This document shows positions 1 through 12,971 of a stretch of DNA of 64,000 nucleotides, piece by piece. The DNA comes from Psettodes erumei (lineage: Eukaryota > Chordata > Actinopteri > Pleuronectiformes > Psettodidae): the NCBI GenBank assembly GCA_016785225.1, contig JAFBJZ010000652.1, forward strand, positions 1,454,001-1,518,000. Reading direction: 5' to 3'. The notes beneath the pieces are model-generated. The model ran no database searches, was not told where the DNA came from, and was given only the letters and a program-made list of their open reading frames with translations. Within the stretch, counting starts at the first letter, position 1. Every line of letters begins with the position of its first letter. Both the position numbers and the translations under genes were made by a program.

Positions 1-1763
1 TCACACACACTCACAATGACTCATTCACACATTCATACTCATATGAACCGCCAGAGCGCATATTCAAAGTGACAGATCACATAGAAAGCACAGCTTTTTC
101 CGCACATAAACTCCCACAGATCCGATTCAGGGGCAACACATATGAATGCACATGAAGGCAACGCACAAAAATTAAAGCGGTTCTAGTCAATATGAAATTA
201 TTACCACCTGACTCCTCTCAGCTCAGAAGGAGCATCTTTCAGCTCATTGTTTTGGTTTTCTGTCACTGCTTTCATAGCATCATTTGGAGCCACAACAGGC
301 ACAACCTCAGACAAGGTGATTAACTGGCTGGTGGACATGACATTTAGGAAAAATGCAGTAGTGTCAGATATTTCCTCAGTATTTGGCGTAAACAGCGCTA
401 AAATGCATCAGGTGAGCAGAAACTACACTCACAAGAGAAAATGTTAATGTTGCTCTGCGGTGTTTGTCAAATAACATCTACGAGATACACATTTAAAAGC
501 TAATGTGTCGGGCTGGTTCTTAAGCTAACGGCCAATCAGTTCCTGCAGGTTGCAGTCGCTCGTCTGGAGTTTAGAGTTTTTCAGCGCTTCTACTGGATGT
601 GACCAAAAAGTCCTTTATGTATTACTGAATGATTTTTAGAGGCCTACAGAGGTAAAGTTCACATGACCCCTTTGTGTGTCGCTCGCCCCTTCTTCCCCAC
701 GCTCACCCTTTTCCTCTCCCATCCTCCCCCTCCCCCCTCCCCTTTACAGTGGGCCCACGCACACCTGGCCTTCGTAAATTAGGGCCCTGGAAAACCAGCG
801 AGCGAGGAGAAAAGTGGGATGCATGGTGGAGCGAGGGGAGGGGAAAGGGGGCGTTTGGTCGACGGGGTCTTTCAGCATTCCAATGGAGCAAAAAGTTAAT
901 GACGGCCCTATTGTGTTGTGAGAAAGCTGGCCGGAGGAGAAGTGTTACAGGGAATCACCGCCTGTACCAGTGAGCAGCGACAAAAGGGGGCCGGCCATAA
1001 GCTGCATTGAGTTTCTGCCATATTTATATCGCTTACATGGTCGCTTTATGTCTCGCTGAAAAAGTGCACTCACTCGCCCTCGCTTCTGCTAACGAAACAA
1101 CATAAATTTGTTTGGGGCGGCAAATAATGAGAGGACTTTGTTTTCCTGGCGCACACACAACGAGACAAATGGGTTATTCAAGAGGGCCCAAACAAGTTCT
1201 GGGTACGTCAGCCCTCAAAAAAAAAAAAAAAAAAAAGTAAATGTTTTAATTTTCTAAATGAACTTTCAATCATATCCGCTCACTTTCTCACTCCTTAGCT
1301 CCCTCCCTCGCCTCCCTCTTCATAAAAGCCGCCCGAACACGCCCGCCTTCCCTGCAGGCCTTAATGCATGCTGACAGCTTCCCTCCGTAATTGGTGATCA
1401 CACCCAGATGGATGGTTCCTTAATTTGCTGTTCCCAATAAAGCCAGGCAGCTCAAGGGAAAAGGGGCAGCAGGGGGAGTCGAGCTGTGGAGATGGAGGTG
1501 GCAGTGGTGAGGGGGGGTGCGGGGGGCGGGTCCTTGATTTGTTGGTTATAGATACAAGAGCAGTAAACACCCTAGGCTTCGGGCCCGACAGTTTGACCAG
1601 GCTTTTGTTCACACGTCCGTTGAAAAGCAGAGGACCCCCCCCCCCCGGCCCGGGCCCCCTCCACCCTTCCTCTTCCCCAGTAATCCCATTCTGAGCCCCC
1701 CCCCCCTCCCTTTTTGGTCTGGCCCGGAAAAGAGCGCTGTGTGAGCACTGGAGGATGAATGCA

Positions 1764-1786
1764 TGTGTGTAGAGCTGCGTGTGTGC

Positions 1787-1844
<58 letters not shown>

Positions 1845-1845
1845 G

Positions 1846-1939
<94 letters not shown>

Positions 1940-1979
1940 TGCGCGTGTGCGTGCATGTGTGTGTGTGTGTGTGTGTGTG
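1764..1979. repeat. (GT)n microsatellite with a duplicated internal module
   Basis: About 215 bp of nearly uninterrupted GT, broken by GC and AT steps. The flank AGAGCTGCG, followed by similar GT/GC sequence, occurs at 1771 and again at 1935, so the block seems to have duplicated over 164 bp. Confidence 0.95.
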
Positions 1980-3549
1980 GCCGTCCTGGGTTGGAGCAGG
2001 AGGCCACGGACGAGGAAGTGATGTTGTGTCTTTCCCCTTTTCACTGGCTAAACGGATTGACTGAAGTGTGAATGGAGGCAAGAGAACGCGGTGAAGTTCC
2101 CGGGGTTATAGGTTACGGTCCGGGTAGGAACCCGGGTTCATGTGTGGTCGTTCTGGCTCTATTAGGGAGGACGGGGCGACGGACTGGGCTGAGGTGGAGA
2201 ACCCCGTTACTAATGAGGGCAACCTGGAGTGACCCCAGGGGTGCAGAGGGTCAAGCTGAGCCAAATGGAATGATCCAAGGGAAGAGTTGAAATAAAGACA
2301 ATATTTAAAGACTATAATACAGATCTAGGAATTTTCTTTTGTTCATGAATTGTCACCATCATGAATTGGCAAACTATTTTTTTTTTTTTTTACCAGTTTA
2401 AGAAAACTAAGATATTATACAATAGCTTTGTTTTGCAGAAGACAACAGGCTTCACCTTGGCTACTATTAACTGACTGCATTCACTAAAATTGACTAAAAT
2501 GCTTTAAGGAGGCCACAGCTGATTTGCAGGAGCTTTCACACCGCGCTGTAACAGAAATCTTGCAGGTTGATTGCAGTTCAAACTGTGCAAGATGGTTTCT
2601 AATAAAATCTTGGTCTCATTCTTATTCAGACTGAGAAATCACAGTTCAGAGTCATGTCAGATTGTGCAATGAAAGCCTGGTGGATCGTGATGAAAACGGG
2701 AGACGTGTCATCTGTGGCGCTCTCATTTTTGAAAATACAACGAAACAAAAAAAAACACAAACTCAGAGCGTACAACCGCTGTCACGGCAGCGACACCCGA
2801 GAGGCTCTGCACACCCACTCAGGTGTTTTCAGGTGTTCAGGCTTCATCAGACCTCTGCCCGGGCGTGAGGCCGGTGGAGTTTTAAAGCCAATTAGCTGAG
2901 GTCGCTGCATCTGCGCGTTTAATAAAAATGAAAAAGACGCCGTATGTAACGAGGGCAGCGAAGCCACAGGAGCAGGAGGAGAGAGAGGGAGATGTTAATC
3001 AAACTCTTTAGCCTCCTCCTTAGCATTAGCTATGCATGTGGCCATCAAGTTCATATTTTAAAGATCCTTTAAAAAAACATTATTTATCTGTTTCAGCCAA
3101 CAAAATTATCAGTTGTCGACCAGAAACCTGCTTTTTCCAGTTCTTTCAGGTTTTTTGGTAAATCTACCACTGTGGACACTGAAAACTGTCAATCATTGCT
3201 TTTTCTTTTTCCAGATAAAGACATAAAGTGAACACCTCAATCTCATGAACACACAATAAAAATCGCTCATCACACACAATGCAAACGAAAGGAAGTGATG
3301 AAATTCTCCTTCATGACGCAGAAAGACAATCGCTCAGTGACGCTTTAAGTCACAATCAATGTCTGGAAAAGGAGAACGCAACATCCTCACAAAAACTTCA
3401 TGAAACACGCGCCCTTAAGCTCTCAATGAGATACTTAAGACTCCAGGTGACTGGTATCTAAACACACAAGGACATGCACGCGCTCCATGAAGATTGTCTT
3501 ACAGGAAATTCTTCTTTCATCTCCTCTTTCTTTCTTTCGCTGCAATTTT

Positions 3550-4220
3550 TCTCCCGCCGCAGCCTGCTCATCGCCTCGCCTGTTATTTCAAAAAGCACTC
3601 TGGTGCCGCCGCGCTCTAAATAACATATTCCTCAAGTGTCGCTGAACATGTAATTACCTATCGTCGGTTTGCCTTGAGCGCTACCGTCAGCGCGACTCCA
3701 GGTATGCGCCGATAATAAAATATAAGGAGCATTCTGCACGACGACCTTTTTCGCTCATTATTCGAGGAAGCACTCTGCCGCGCGTTCGCGCTGTGCATCG
3801 TCGGACAAAGAGCGAAGAGGGCGAGAGGCGTTTAAAAGCTGAGTTTGTCAAGTTTGCTCTAACTCGGGAGGAGTCCAAGGTTTCGAGACCGCTTGGGGTG
3901 GTTAATGGTGAAAGATTATTGCTTTAGAGGCCGGGGTGCATTATGCACAGGGAGACAAATGAAGACGCCATCTTGTGTCCTTGAGGAGTGATCGCTTTCT
4001 GTAAAAAAAAAAACTGAAAAAAAAAAAAAATCCACTGACCTAATCAGCGGAGATAAGCGCAGGAACGGCCCGCTCCACAAAAGCAGCTTTGTACCCCAAG
4101 GCCAAATGTGCAGAGTCGATCTGCGGCTCTGTCCATTGATTCCCGGCACAATGCAAAACAACGCCGGAGTGTTCCTGATGCACTCCGTGCTTGTTTCACA
4201 TAATATCACAGCCCGGCAAT
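3550..4220. promoter_or_regulatory. Candidate distal enhancer block (CpG- and motif-rich)
   Basis: This complex, non-repetitive stretch stands out from its surroundings. It is rich in CpG and carries TAATTA-type and CATTA homeodomain cores, CCATTGA and ACAATG Sox-like sites and an ATGCAAAA octamer-like site (around 4131-4160). It lies 8 kb past the 3' end of vax2. Conservation cannot be tested here, so the call is a hypothesis. Confidence 0.2.
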
Positions 4221-6989
4221 ATGAATGCAGGCTAAACAGTCATAAAAGTGGAAGCGGAGGTGAAGGGGTGATGCAAAACTGATGCCCCTCTCAGGTGTCT
4301 GGGCGAAAGCGTAAAACAGGGAGGGGGGGTCGTCCTTGAATCCTGCAGCAGCAGAAGTGTGAATTGAGGGTTTTGGGGTCTGCGGCCTGTCCTCACGTCA
4401 CACACATTGTGCAAAAAAAAGCAAAACACAATGTGTAATCTCAACTTTTGATGTGTTCAGCTGCGCTCCTTTGTAGAGGGAGGATTCATTCAGCTCGGTG
4501 AAAGGTTGAAAAATTGAAAAACGGGAGTCACGCCGCAACAATGTGTTGTCATGCGAGCGCGCGCGTGCGTCACAGCGCCACACAATACAGCTATGATGGG
4601 TTCCCTGCAATTCTTTGGTCTAAATGGTTGTTTGTCCGCACGTTCGACCGCCGTTAGGCCTTGATTCTAGTGTTTGCAGATGGGACCGAAAATAGGCTTT
4701 TGAAATATTTTTCGCCCTTCGGAAAATGCAGGATTGTTTGCTTTTGCACATCAGCAAACCTTCAAAATGTGCACGGGGGGAAAAAAATGCTTGGCTGCCA
4801 TATGAAAGTACTGCCTGTATTTTGAAGACACTATAGAATCCATAATTACATCTTTAAAATGACTGTTTTCTTTTGCTCTTACACAAAACGCACACTGATG
4901 AACTCACTTGGTTAGATGACCATAAAAAAAAAACAGCAGACGTGTGACTATTAACATGAACGCAGGCTCAGTAGGTCATGTGACACAGCGACAGTGGAGC
5001 AGCTGAATGGAATGCAGCCATCATTCCCTTTATTATTCACACCTGCATTTTTCTTACTGTTACGTCAGCGTGTACAAAGGCCGATGAAGCACATCTGATC
5101 CCTTACGGTACTTAACATTAGACAATATTGACAGATATTTGATTTTTTGATAAGGTCGATGTCTTCTTCCCAACACAGCACCACCTCTTTCATCGTCAAA
5201 TTCCTCCCCCCACCCTCTCTCTCTCCTCCCGGCCGGCTTGCGGGTCGGTCCGGTTCGGTTCTCAGGAATGCAGCTGTGAATCTTTTCGGCGGAGCTTAAG
5301 CCGACTCTTGTGTGAATCGTGTCAAAACAAGCAGACATCACTTAGTCCAGGGGAGCTGAGCGAGGCGGAGAGGGGCAGGCCGGCTCGGGGCCTCCGCTGA
5401 GCTGTCCGGCCCTCCAGGTCACCTGGCAATTAACCTCTGACCAGGCAGCGGGTCCCCGCCCTCGTTTCTTAGCGTGTCTTCTTAAACTTCCTCGAGGTTC
5501 GTCATCCTTTCCTTCGACTTGGACACTTCTCCAGCGCCGCTCATTTTGATTCATCGACATCATGGCCTGGTTTAATCCGTCAAACGGGTGGGAGATTACA
5601 GCAGACAGAAATGTTTTGTTAACCCCTTAATTCCAGCTGAGGGACGTCTATTTTTGTAGAAAAATTTATAAAATCTAAACTGTTCACATCATATTCAATG
5701 AAGATGCTAAACAAACGAACCTGTGTCCGTTTTTTCCCTCTTTCTGTCGTCCTGCTGCCTGCCGTTTTACCCCTCTGCTCAGTCAAACTAATCCAGCCCC
5801 CCCCCCATCCCTCCGCGACCCTTGACCCCGCGCACCTCTTTGAATGTCACATGACCGTGCAGGTGTGGAGGGGTCTCTGCCCCAGCCGACCTCCAATTAG
5901 TGACCCTAATTAGTGGAGGGGCCCCCCTGATGGGCCGCTGAGCTGCTTTAGGGAGGGAGGAAGGCGAGCGTGGGAGGAGAGGCGGGGGCGGCAGGACAGT
6001 GAAGCATTCCTAAAGGTCTGCGGACCCTCCAGAAACGCACACAAACACATACAGTGGCTGTTAAAGGAAAAACACAGCCAACATGGAGCTGAGAGCTCAT
6101 TTACCGACGCACAACAAACAGCTCCTGAGTGCTGATCTGGAATTGATCCTTTAAACAGGAGGTGTGAAGCGTCAGGTGCACATGACACAGCCTCTCATGC
6201 ATAATCTCATTTATTTCCTTTTTTAAATAAGAGAGATAAATACATTACTTAAATTATTAAAGCAAACTTGCACCACAGGTTTGTGGGGAAGGGAATCTCA
6301 TACAGTTTTATGGCTTTTACTTCATAATCAAGATAAAACAAAAAAAACAGTGACATCCTGCAAAGATTTCCTAATAAAACCCCAGTCGTTTGTCGTTTAG
6401 ATGAATTTAAAGATTCCACCCATTTTATTTCATCTTAATTAAAAAGCATTAATCAGCTTTTTTTTTTTTTTTAAACACACATGCTCCTATATGAATGGCT
6501 GTTGATGATATATATTTTTTTCTCTTTGGCACAGTGACCTCTGCAGTGACACTTCACACGTCTGTTATTCCCTAATCATCTATCTGTTTCCTGTAAAGAG
6601 ACGAGTAATTTAATTCTGAAAAAAAAGTGTTAATTATCACTGAACGGTGTGCTTGGCGTAAGACAAATATCACATTTTCGTAGTTTCAGCTAACCTGCTG
6701 TGCCCTGACTAACAGACTTACAATGATATTCATTTTAATTAATTGATTATAAGTGGAGCAATTGAACAGTGTTGCTATTTTCCAATTAAAAACAGCAATG
6801 AAAACCCAATTAGTTGAGTCCTGTTGCTCTTCACTGGAAGCTGTTTACTACCAGTTTGTCCCTGTGCTGCTGCAGGGCACTTCCTCCTGTCTGCCCCCCC
6901 CCACTGCGGTGCTCCCCACCTTTAAACAGGCCACCCATCTGGTCTCTTTTCTGCTGGCCCTCTCGCCTCTTCCTCACTCACATAAAAAA

Positions 6990-7014
6990 GGTGCCAATCA
7001 CTATAATTGGCACC
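6990..7014. repeat. Perfect 9-bp inverted repeat, NFI half-site type
   Basis: The arms GGTGCCAAT and ATTGGCACC are exact reverse complements separated by seven bases (CACTATA). Each arm contains an NFI-like half site (GCCAA/TTGGC). Confidence 0.8.
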
Positions 7015-7839
7015 CCACAGATCAATTGTCCAAGGTTGGAGAAGTGCCCCACCCTGAAGTCTGGGCTAATGGGGGGGTGGTGTTCAGTGTGTTACTTTCA
7101 CAGCTATGACTTATCGTCTCTTTGCAGATCCCTCGAAATTTGAATTTGTAAAGTTCAGGTTAGAAATGATGAAAAAGTGACTGAGCAACAAATCCTGGAA
7201 ATCCTTCCCATCTATGAATATGGATTTCTTCTGTCATTAGAACAAACATACTGAACATATAGTGGAAGGCACTAAATAAATACAGTTAATGTTTAAAAAA
7301 GGACTAAAGTGCTCAAGCCAGGAAACAACATGTACTTATGTCTTATATAATTTACTCTGGACCCTTACTCATTTTTATTCTTCCTTAAATGTTACTTCAA
7401 TTCAACTTTCTCTATTTGTATATTCATTTCATCTTGTTATATTATTTCAGCATCTTAATTTCATTATTTTTAAGGTTTTTTTTTTTTTTTACAATATGTT
7501 ATTATTTTCTTATTGGTATGAGTAATTAATGGTTAAATGTACGTGTGTAAACTGAATTTCATTGAATGTATTTGCCTAGTATTATAAATAAAGTTGGTTG
7601 GGGAAAAAAAAGGCTGAGTGTAAGGAAACTTAAGGACACATTTTCCTTTCCTGTGTCCTCTGTCTCATCTTTCCGTGACCCCGGGGTGTTTTCATTTGAC
7701 AGACACGTGGATAGGACAGGAGATTTCGTTTTTTACTTTTCGACCACAGCCATCACCTTGTTGTTAAATTTAAAACAACTCCCACAGTTAAACCAGGAAC
7801 ACAAGCAAAGAGTAAAACCAGCAGATAATTTAACACAAA

Positions 7840-8160
7840 CACTTACCGGGTGGAGACCTCGACCAGGCAGCTCACAACTCAAGATCCCAACCAGGTAGTT
7901 CACAACAGGTAAACAAAACCAGGGAGGAGGGAATTCACAGTCCAGGAACAAACATAAACATTCAAAATAAAGAAGCGAGGAACAAAAACACTCTTTAAAA
8001 AAAACAACTGGGAAAGATTGAGGGGGACCCGAGGGAGCCGGTGTCTCACAGGTGAAACTAATCACAGGGCGGGGCAAACAATAAAAAAGGAGGGAAAAAC
8101 ACGCACGGACCGGAAGTAAAACAGCCACAAACACGACAGGTAGGCAATTTCAAAATAAAA
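7840..8160 (-). mobile_element. Possible degraded dispersed repeat
   Basis: The stretch is purine-rich, has internal near-repeats (CCAGGCAGCTCACAAC and CCAGGTAGTTCACAAC) and a segment, CACAGGTGAAACTAATCAC, whose complement resembles motifs common in teleost dispersed repeats. No ends or coding capacity are visible. A repeat-library search would settle it. Confidence 0.3.
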
Positions 8161-11100
8161 CAGAAAGCGCTGCAAAAAGCACAACGGGGTGGAGCAAACA
8201 CAATAAATTATAATGAACGCAACGATGACTGTCTTACTGCATCTCAAATAGATCCTGACAAAATTGATTTTTAATTGTCTTTTGGTTGCTCAGATTTAGT
8301 GAAAATGTGCAAAGAAACAATCTCAAGGGATTATTAGGCCCTGATTTATTTATTTGTGAAACATTTGATCAGACTGTTATCTACATTTACACCTTTATTG
8401 AGGGGGAGAGAACAACAAGGGGCAGAGGATTCTGCTTCCCCTGCAGATGTCATTCAAAACAGACTGCGTTCACTTTATAGATGGTAAATTAAACTTGCAC
8501 TTTTCAAGCAGTCCTTCATCACAACCTGCTACTCTTTCACTAATTTGTCTTTCCAGTAAAATATTTTATTTACTGTCATGAAAACATCAGATTTGTTTCT
8601 TACAGGCAGGATAGCAGAATAGCACGAGTCCTTCCGCAGCTTGTGAAGTATATTTTCATATTTTCATCCAATCAGCATCCCAAGGGCACGACAGTTCAGG
8701 CTTTTGTGTGCCACAATCAGAACCACGACAAAATTAAAAGTGCAAAAGTATTTAAAGGCAATGGAAAGACCTGCAAAAAGGTGACGCGACCACTGCCTTG
8801 ATGTTTGTGCCACACTGATGGGGAGGACAAAGGGTTTTAATAAAGCTGCTCCTCAGCGTGAATAGAAAAAGCCCAGACATGCAGATGTGAGACACCAAGA
8901 CAATTTCATATTTTAACTGAATAGTCCTTTAAGAGCAGTTTGGATATGAACAGCTTTTTTTTTTTGTTCTTTTATAAACGTACGGCACATAACATTTTTT
9001 TCCTGATTAAGTTTTTGTTTTTTTTAAATCCTGTCCTCATGTGAAGCTTTTCATGATTTCTTCTCTCCGCGGCCTTGATGCTGGTGAGCGAGTGAAGAAA
9101 GCAGGACACAGGAGGCAAATTACATAGACATATATTTATATGCATATGAATAAAAATACATATACATATTGTACAATATCTTGGCCGAGCGTGAAAACAG
9201 CTCTGTCAGCCCAGAAACAGAAGTAAGCCTCTTTTAAATAAGTGCAAAATGTTAATGAGACAAAGAATTGTAAAGCATATATAAAGTCTTTTTTCTGAAC
9301 TTTCCTTCACAATTTTTGTTTTTCCTGTTAAAATCACATGGAGCGGACATGGAGATAACTTGTGCAAAGACCCATTTATATATATATTTATATATAAATT
9401 TATATCTATGTACATAAGAGTTTGTTCATCATAAGTAGTAGCTGGTGCCATTAGCTTGACATTAAGTAGCTTTTACTGCTCAAAGAAAAGAAGTTATGGC
9501 CGACGCAGGACCTCAGCTGTGCATAAGAAAAAGTAAACCTAGCAGAGTCAGTTTTTTAAAAAATAAAAAGGAACATTTCACACAATCTCAAAAGGACTTT
9601 ATCCATCAAGAAGATCATGATGCAGTAGTTTCTGAGATGGTGGTAAGACCAAAACAAGTGCAAGATGTCAAAGATTGCACACAACAAGAGCAACGCTTCC
9701 ACTCAGCTGGAATGAGAGGAAGCTAAAGAAAACACGAAAAAAAATAATCAAATAAAGAAAACAGAAGGCTTCTGTTTGAATTGATGCAAGGCTTTACAAA
9801 GTTTCTTTCTGCTGGCTGGAAGAGAAGCGGCATCTCACTCCTCGGACCGTTCCTCTTGTCGTGACTGAGCGTACAACACAGTAACTGCAGATTTACATTA
9901 CAAAACACCACAGCACAGTGACAGGATATGGAGTCAGTGCTGAATTCATGAGGGAAATAAAGAGTGTGAGGTTGGTTTTTTTTTTTGTAACGACATAACC
10001 ACAAAAACTGTTTAATATCTGATCCTCCTCTCACGACTTGTCGACTGAGAAAGAAACCGGAAATGAGATTAATTCTGAGCTGAGTTTTTTTTTTTTCTTT
10101 AAGAGCTCATTTATCCACCATCTTGTCCAAAAACATTTAAATTTCCAGTGGGAAAAAGCTATTTAGCAAAGAATAAAATGCCCCTTTTGTGAGGGAAGGA
10201 AAAAAACGGGCCTGTGAAAGGGGACACCGGCCTTACACGAGAAGCAAATCCTCCTGACCTCTCAGCTCCATCTCTCTGCTCAATATTTGATGTCGCAGCA
10301 TGTGAATTATGTATGGTGCTTATAGAAAATAATACAGTGTTCAACAACAGCACAGGTGCACCACTGCAAAGAGCCGCGAGTAGATAACAGGGTTTTGTGT
10401 TTTTTTTTCTCTTTGCAGCACCGCAGCTGGGGTCTGAACACAACAACAAATCACCAGCGATACCAGCCGGCGGTACAGGGGCGCGAAGAGGCCCGGCGAG
10501 CTGACAGACTGCGAGTTTTCATGGGCTGAGGTCAGAAACCTTTCTGTGCACTCCATGAGAAACGTGTCTGCAAATGGAAACGCACTCAGCTGTTACAGAC
10601 GCAGCCCGGCCTCTGCTTCCGAGCTCCTGTTCTCAAATTGATGTCACGATGTCATTACACCTCACAGTGAGACGAAACCGAGGAATGAATAGACGCGTAG
10701 GGAAATGAGACGACAGGGAGACGCTGTGGAAAAGGGGGTGAAAACTCATGTGACACGTACAAACTGAGGGCAAACTGTAGATTCTGTAGGTGAGCTTTCA
10801 TTTTCTTTGGACAGCGATGAAACATGGACATATGGCATCATATAGGGGGGTGACTACAGCTTACCTCCTTCATCAACATATGTTTTCTGGATGAGATCCT
10901 GAGGTCAATTTAGGATCAAGTCATTCAAATTAAAAGAAGAAAAAAAAAAGGATTTTTCTGAATAAACTCCAATGATTTCCTAAAGTGTGGGGGTTGGAAA
11001 AAAGGAGGATGTATAAAAACCTGCAAACATAAAGTGCTTTCAATGGGGGGGGGCGGGCAGAGGATGGGCCAAGGTAACGGCAAACAGGAAGGTGACCCAA

Positions 11101-11243
11101 ATGCCATCATAATGAAATTTTAAAAATCTAACTAGAAACATGGAGTGAACACAAAATATAAATTTTAAGAAAAATAAACAGCCACTTAGTGCATCCTCAG
11201 CATGTGCTTACAGTCAAAGCTTCCTGTGTAACAGCCATTAAGA

Positions 11244-11249
11244 TTTATT
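11244..11249 (-). promoter_or_regulatory. vax2: Candidate vax2 polyadenylation signal AATAAA
   Basis: This is the first minus-strand AATAAA I found downstream of the vax2 stop. It would give a 3'UTR of about 1.2 kb that includes an A-rich tract (T-rich on the plus strand, 12199-12228). Only the hexamer supports it. Confidence 0.25.
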
Positions 11250-12472
11250 TTAATTACGGATACAACTGGGGGGAAAAAAATTGACATATGTTGTAGTGTG
11301 ATGTTTTGCAAACTGCGGCATTTCAGCAGAACTGAGAGGATGGAGCCAGAAGACGTTTTTGTTTGAAATGCGACTGAAACCATTAAACGATTACCAAAAA
11401 ATACTTTTTCACCAAATCGACCGATCGATTAATCGGAGGTCCAACCAAAACTATTTTGTTTCCAGCCGACCCAAACGTGGTCAGAAGGGGGAATGTGCTC
11501 TCGGTGATTACTCAAAGAAAAACCGTGACATCAGTGAATCAAAGATTAATCTGGGATGAAAGGCGGCTGCTCTCGACCTGACGCTGACTTGGTGACAGGA
11601 GGCAAAACGTTGCACGTCCAGAGCTCCATCCATAAATGCTTTGGCAGAGTCTAACCAGCTTTCTCCCACTCCTCTGTCTCATCGCGTTCTCTTATATTAA
11701 ACTACTGGATCCAGACATGTGATGCTGCATCATGTGTCCAGATCCCACCACATATTATTCCATAAACAAACACAACCAAATAAAGAATTCACAAAAAACT
11801 ACAGCTGGACAACAAACAGACTGATATTTAAAATGCTACGATTCTTTTTTTTTTGTTTTGTTTTTCAGTGTTTCTTCCATATCGTGATAGCACATCAACT
11901 AAAATCAAACATGGCCACTTTAACACAAATGTGTACAAAACTGCTCTCTGTGAAATACCGCTCTTCTCATTCAGATTCAGTCTGAACCATCCGTGTCAAG
12001 TTTTTTTTTTCCTGAACAGTAACTGAAGGCCTGTATAGAGAGAAAAAACCACACGTATAAACTCACAGGACAAATAAAACAAACAAAAAAAAACAGAGTC
12101 ACTTTAAAACCACTGCGAAGAGAGTGGTGATAAAAACATCTGTCGGTCAGGGTTTACGCAACATACACACACAGCATTTTTTGCAAAAATTCACAAGTTT
12201 TTTTTTTTTTTTCTTCTTTTTTTTTTAACGTGGGAGAGTCTCCGTCACATCACGTCCTTTTCACCATTTTGCGTCAATGTGCCAAACAGTGTCGTGGCAC
12301 AAAATGGTGCCTCAAGCAAAGCGACCCGGCCTCTTCCTTTTCACATTTCTCACGATCCAGGGCGATTTCTCTCCTCCGTCTGCAGCCTCTCGAGTGTCAA
12401 ACAGGCGGCAGGGTGAGAGACTGAGGAGAAAAGCTCTCGCAAAGACAAGTCCCAGTCCCCCGGACACTCTTC

Positions 12473-12971
12473 TTAGGAAACTGTCTTCTTTCCACTCAAA
12501 TCTGCATCTTTCCTGTCCAGACGCATGTACGGCTCAAAAGCCGAGGAGCCGCAGCCGTAAGTGGACGTCAGTTCGTGATGAGCGCCCCCTAGCAGCGGCA
12601 TCGAGAAGCAGAGGGAGTGTGGCGGCGGGACGCCCAGCCGTGGCGAGGGCGGGGTGCCGCCAAGAGACGGCAGCGAAAGCCCGAACGTCCCCCCAGGTAG
12701 GGAGCTGGGAGGAGTGCTGCTGCTGATTCCAGGAGAGGTGGAGGAGCCCCCGCCTGGGCTGCCCAGCAGGGAGCCGTTGGCTGGGTGAGGCGGGGGCCCT
12801 AACAGGGAGTTGGGAGGTGGGGCGGGTCCCGCCAGGAGGCGGCCCTGCTCCAAGAGGCGCAGGATGTTGCACGTGGCCAAAGATTCAGGACGTGGAGGAC
12901 GAGCGTTTGTCCGAATCTTTGGTGGTGTCCTTCTTCTGCTTGGTCCGGCGATTTTGGAACCACACCTTGAC
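12473..12971 (-). CDS. vax2: vax2 coding exon 3 (recognition helix and C-terminal tail), with a one-base insertion
   Basis: The exon begins with VKVWFQNRR after the acceptor gtggcag. It reads in frame to SSSTS, then meets TGA at 12885-12887. Dropping one base at 12887 restores ESLATCNILRLLEQGRLL and stays open for 138 codons to the TAA at 12473-12475, ending SSAFEPYMRLDRKD...KTVS. The three exons total 922 nt, one more than a multiple of three. No short intron with splice sites fits the jump. Confidence 0.93.

Larger units (their letters stand above)
1..12472. other. Non-coding DNA downstream of vax2
   Basis: No gene is recognised here. It holds the probable vax2 3'UTR (upper end), homopolymer A/T runs, a large (GT)n block near 1.8-2.0 kb, a possible dispersed repeat near 7.8-8.2 kb, and CpG- or motif-rich blocks (about 0.75-1.45 kb, 3.55-4.2 kb, 6.8-7.05 kb) that could be regulatory. 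The next gene to the left is not seen; ATP6V1B1, the mammalian neighbour on this side of VAX2, has no recognisable exon here. Confidence 0.6.

Noticed and set aside
1361..2081. Long open frames of His/Thr or Cys/Val repeats
   Set aside because: They are translations of the (GT)n microsatellite in various frames and not genes. The same holds for the CA/GT tracts at 14.6, 23.5, 23.7, 50.9 and 51.1 kb.
9496..9726. 76-codon plus-strand frame starting MADAGPQLCIRKSK
   Set aside because: No recognised family and no splice or promoter support. It probably lies downstream of or in the vax2 3' region and is likely chance.
11370..11460. GACCGATCGATTAATCGG as a transposon end
   Set aside because: Resembles repeated teleost sequence, but no terminal repeats or target duplication can be seen.
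12277..12726. 149-codon plus-strand frame and 135-codon frame at 13365-13772
   Set aside because: The first is largely the antisense shadow of vax2 exon 3. The second has no recognisable similarity or context.
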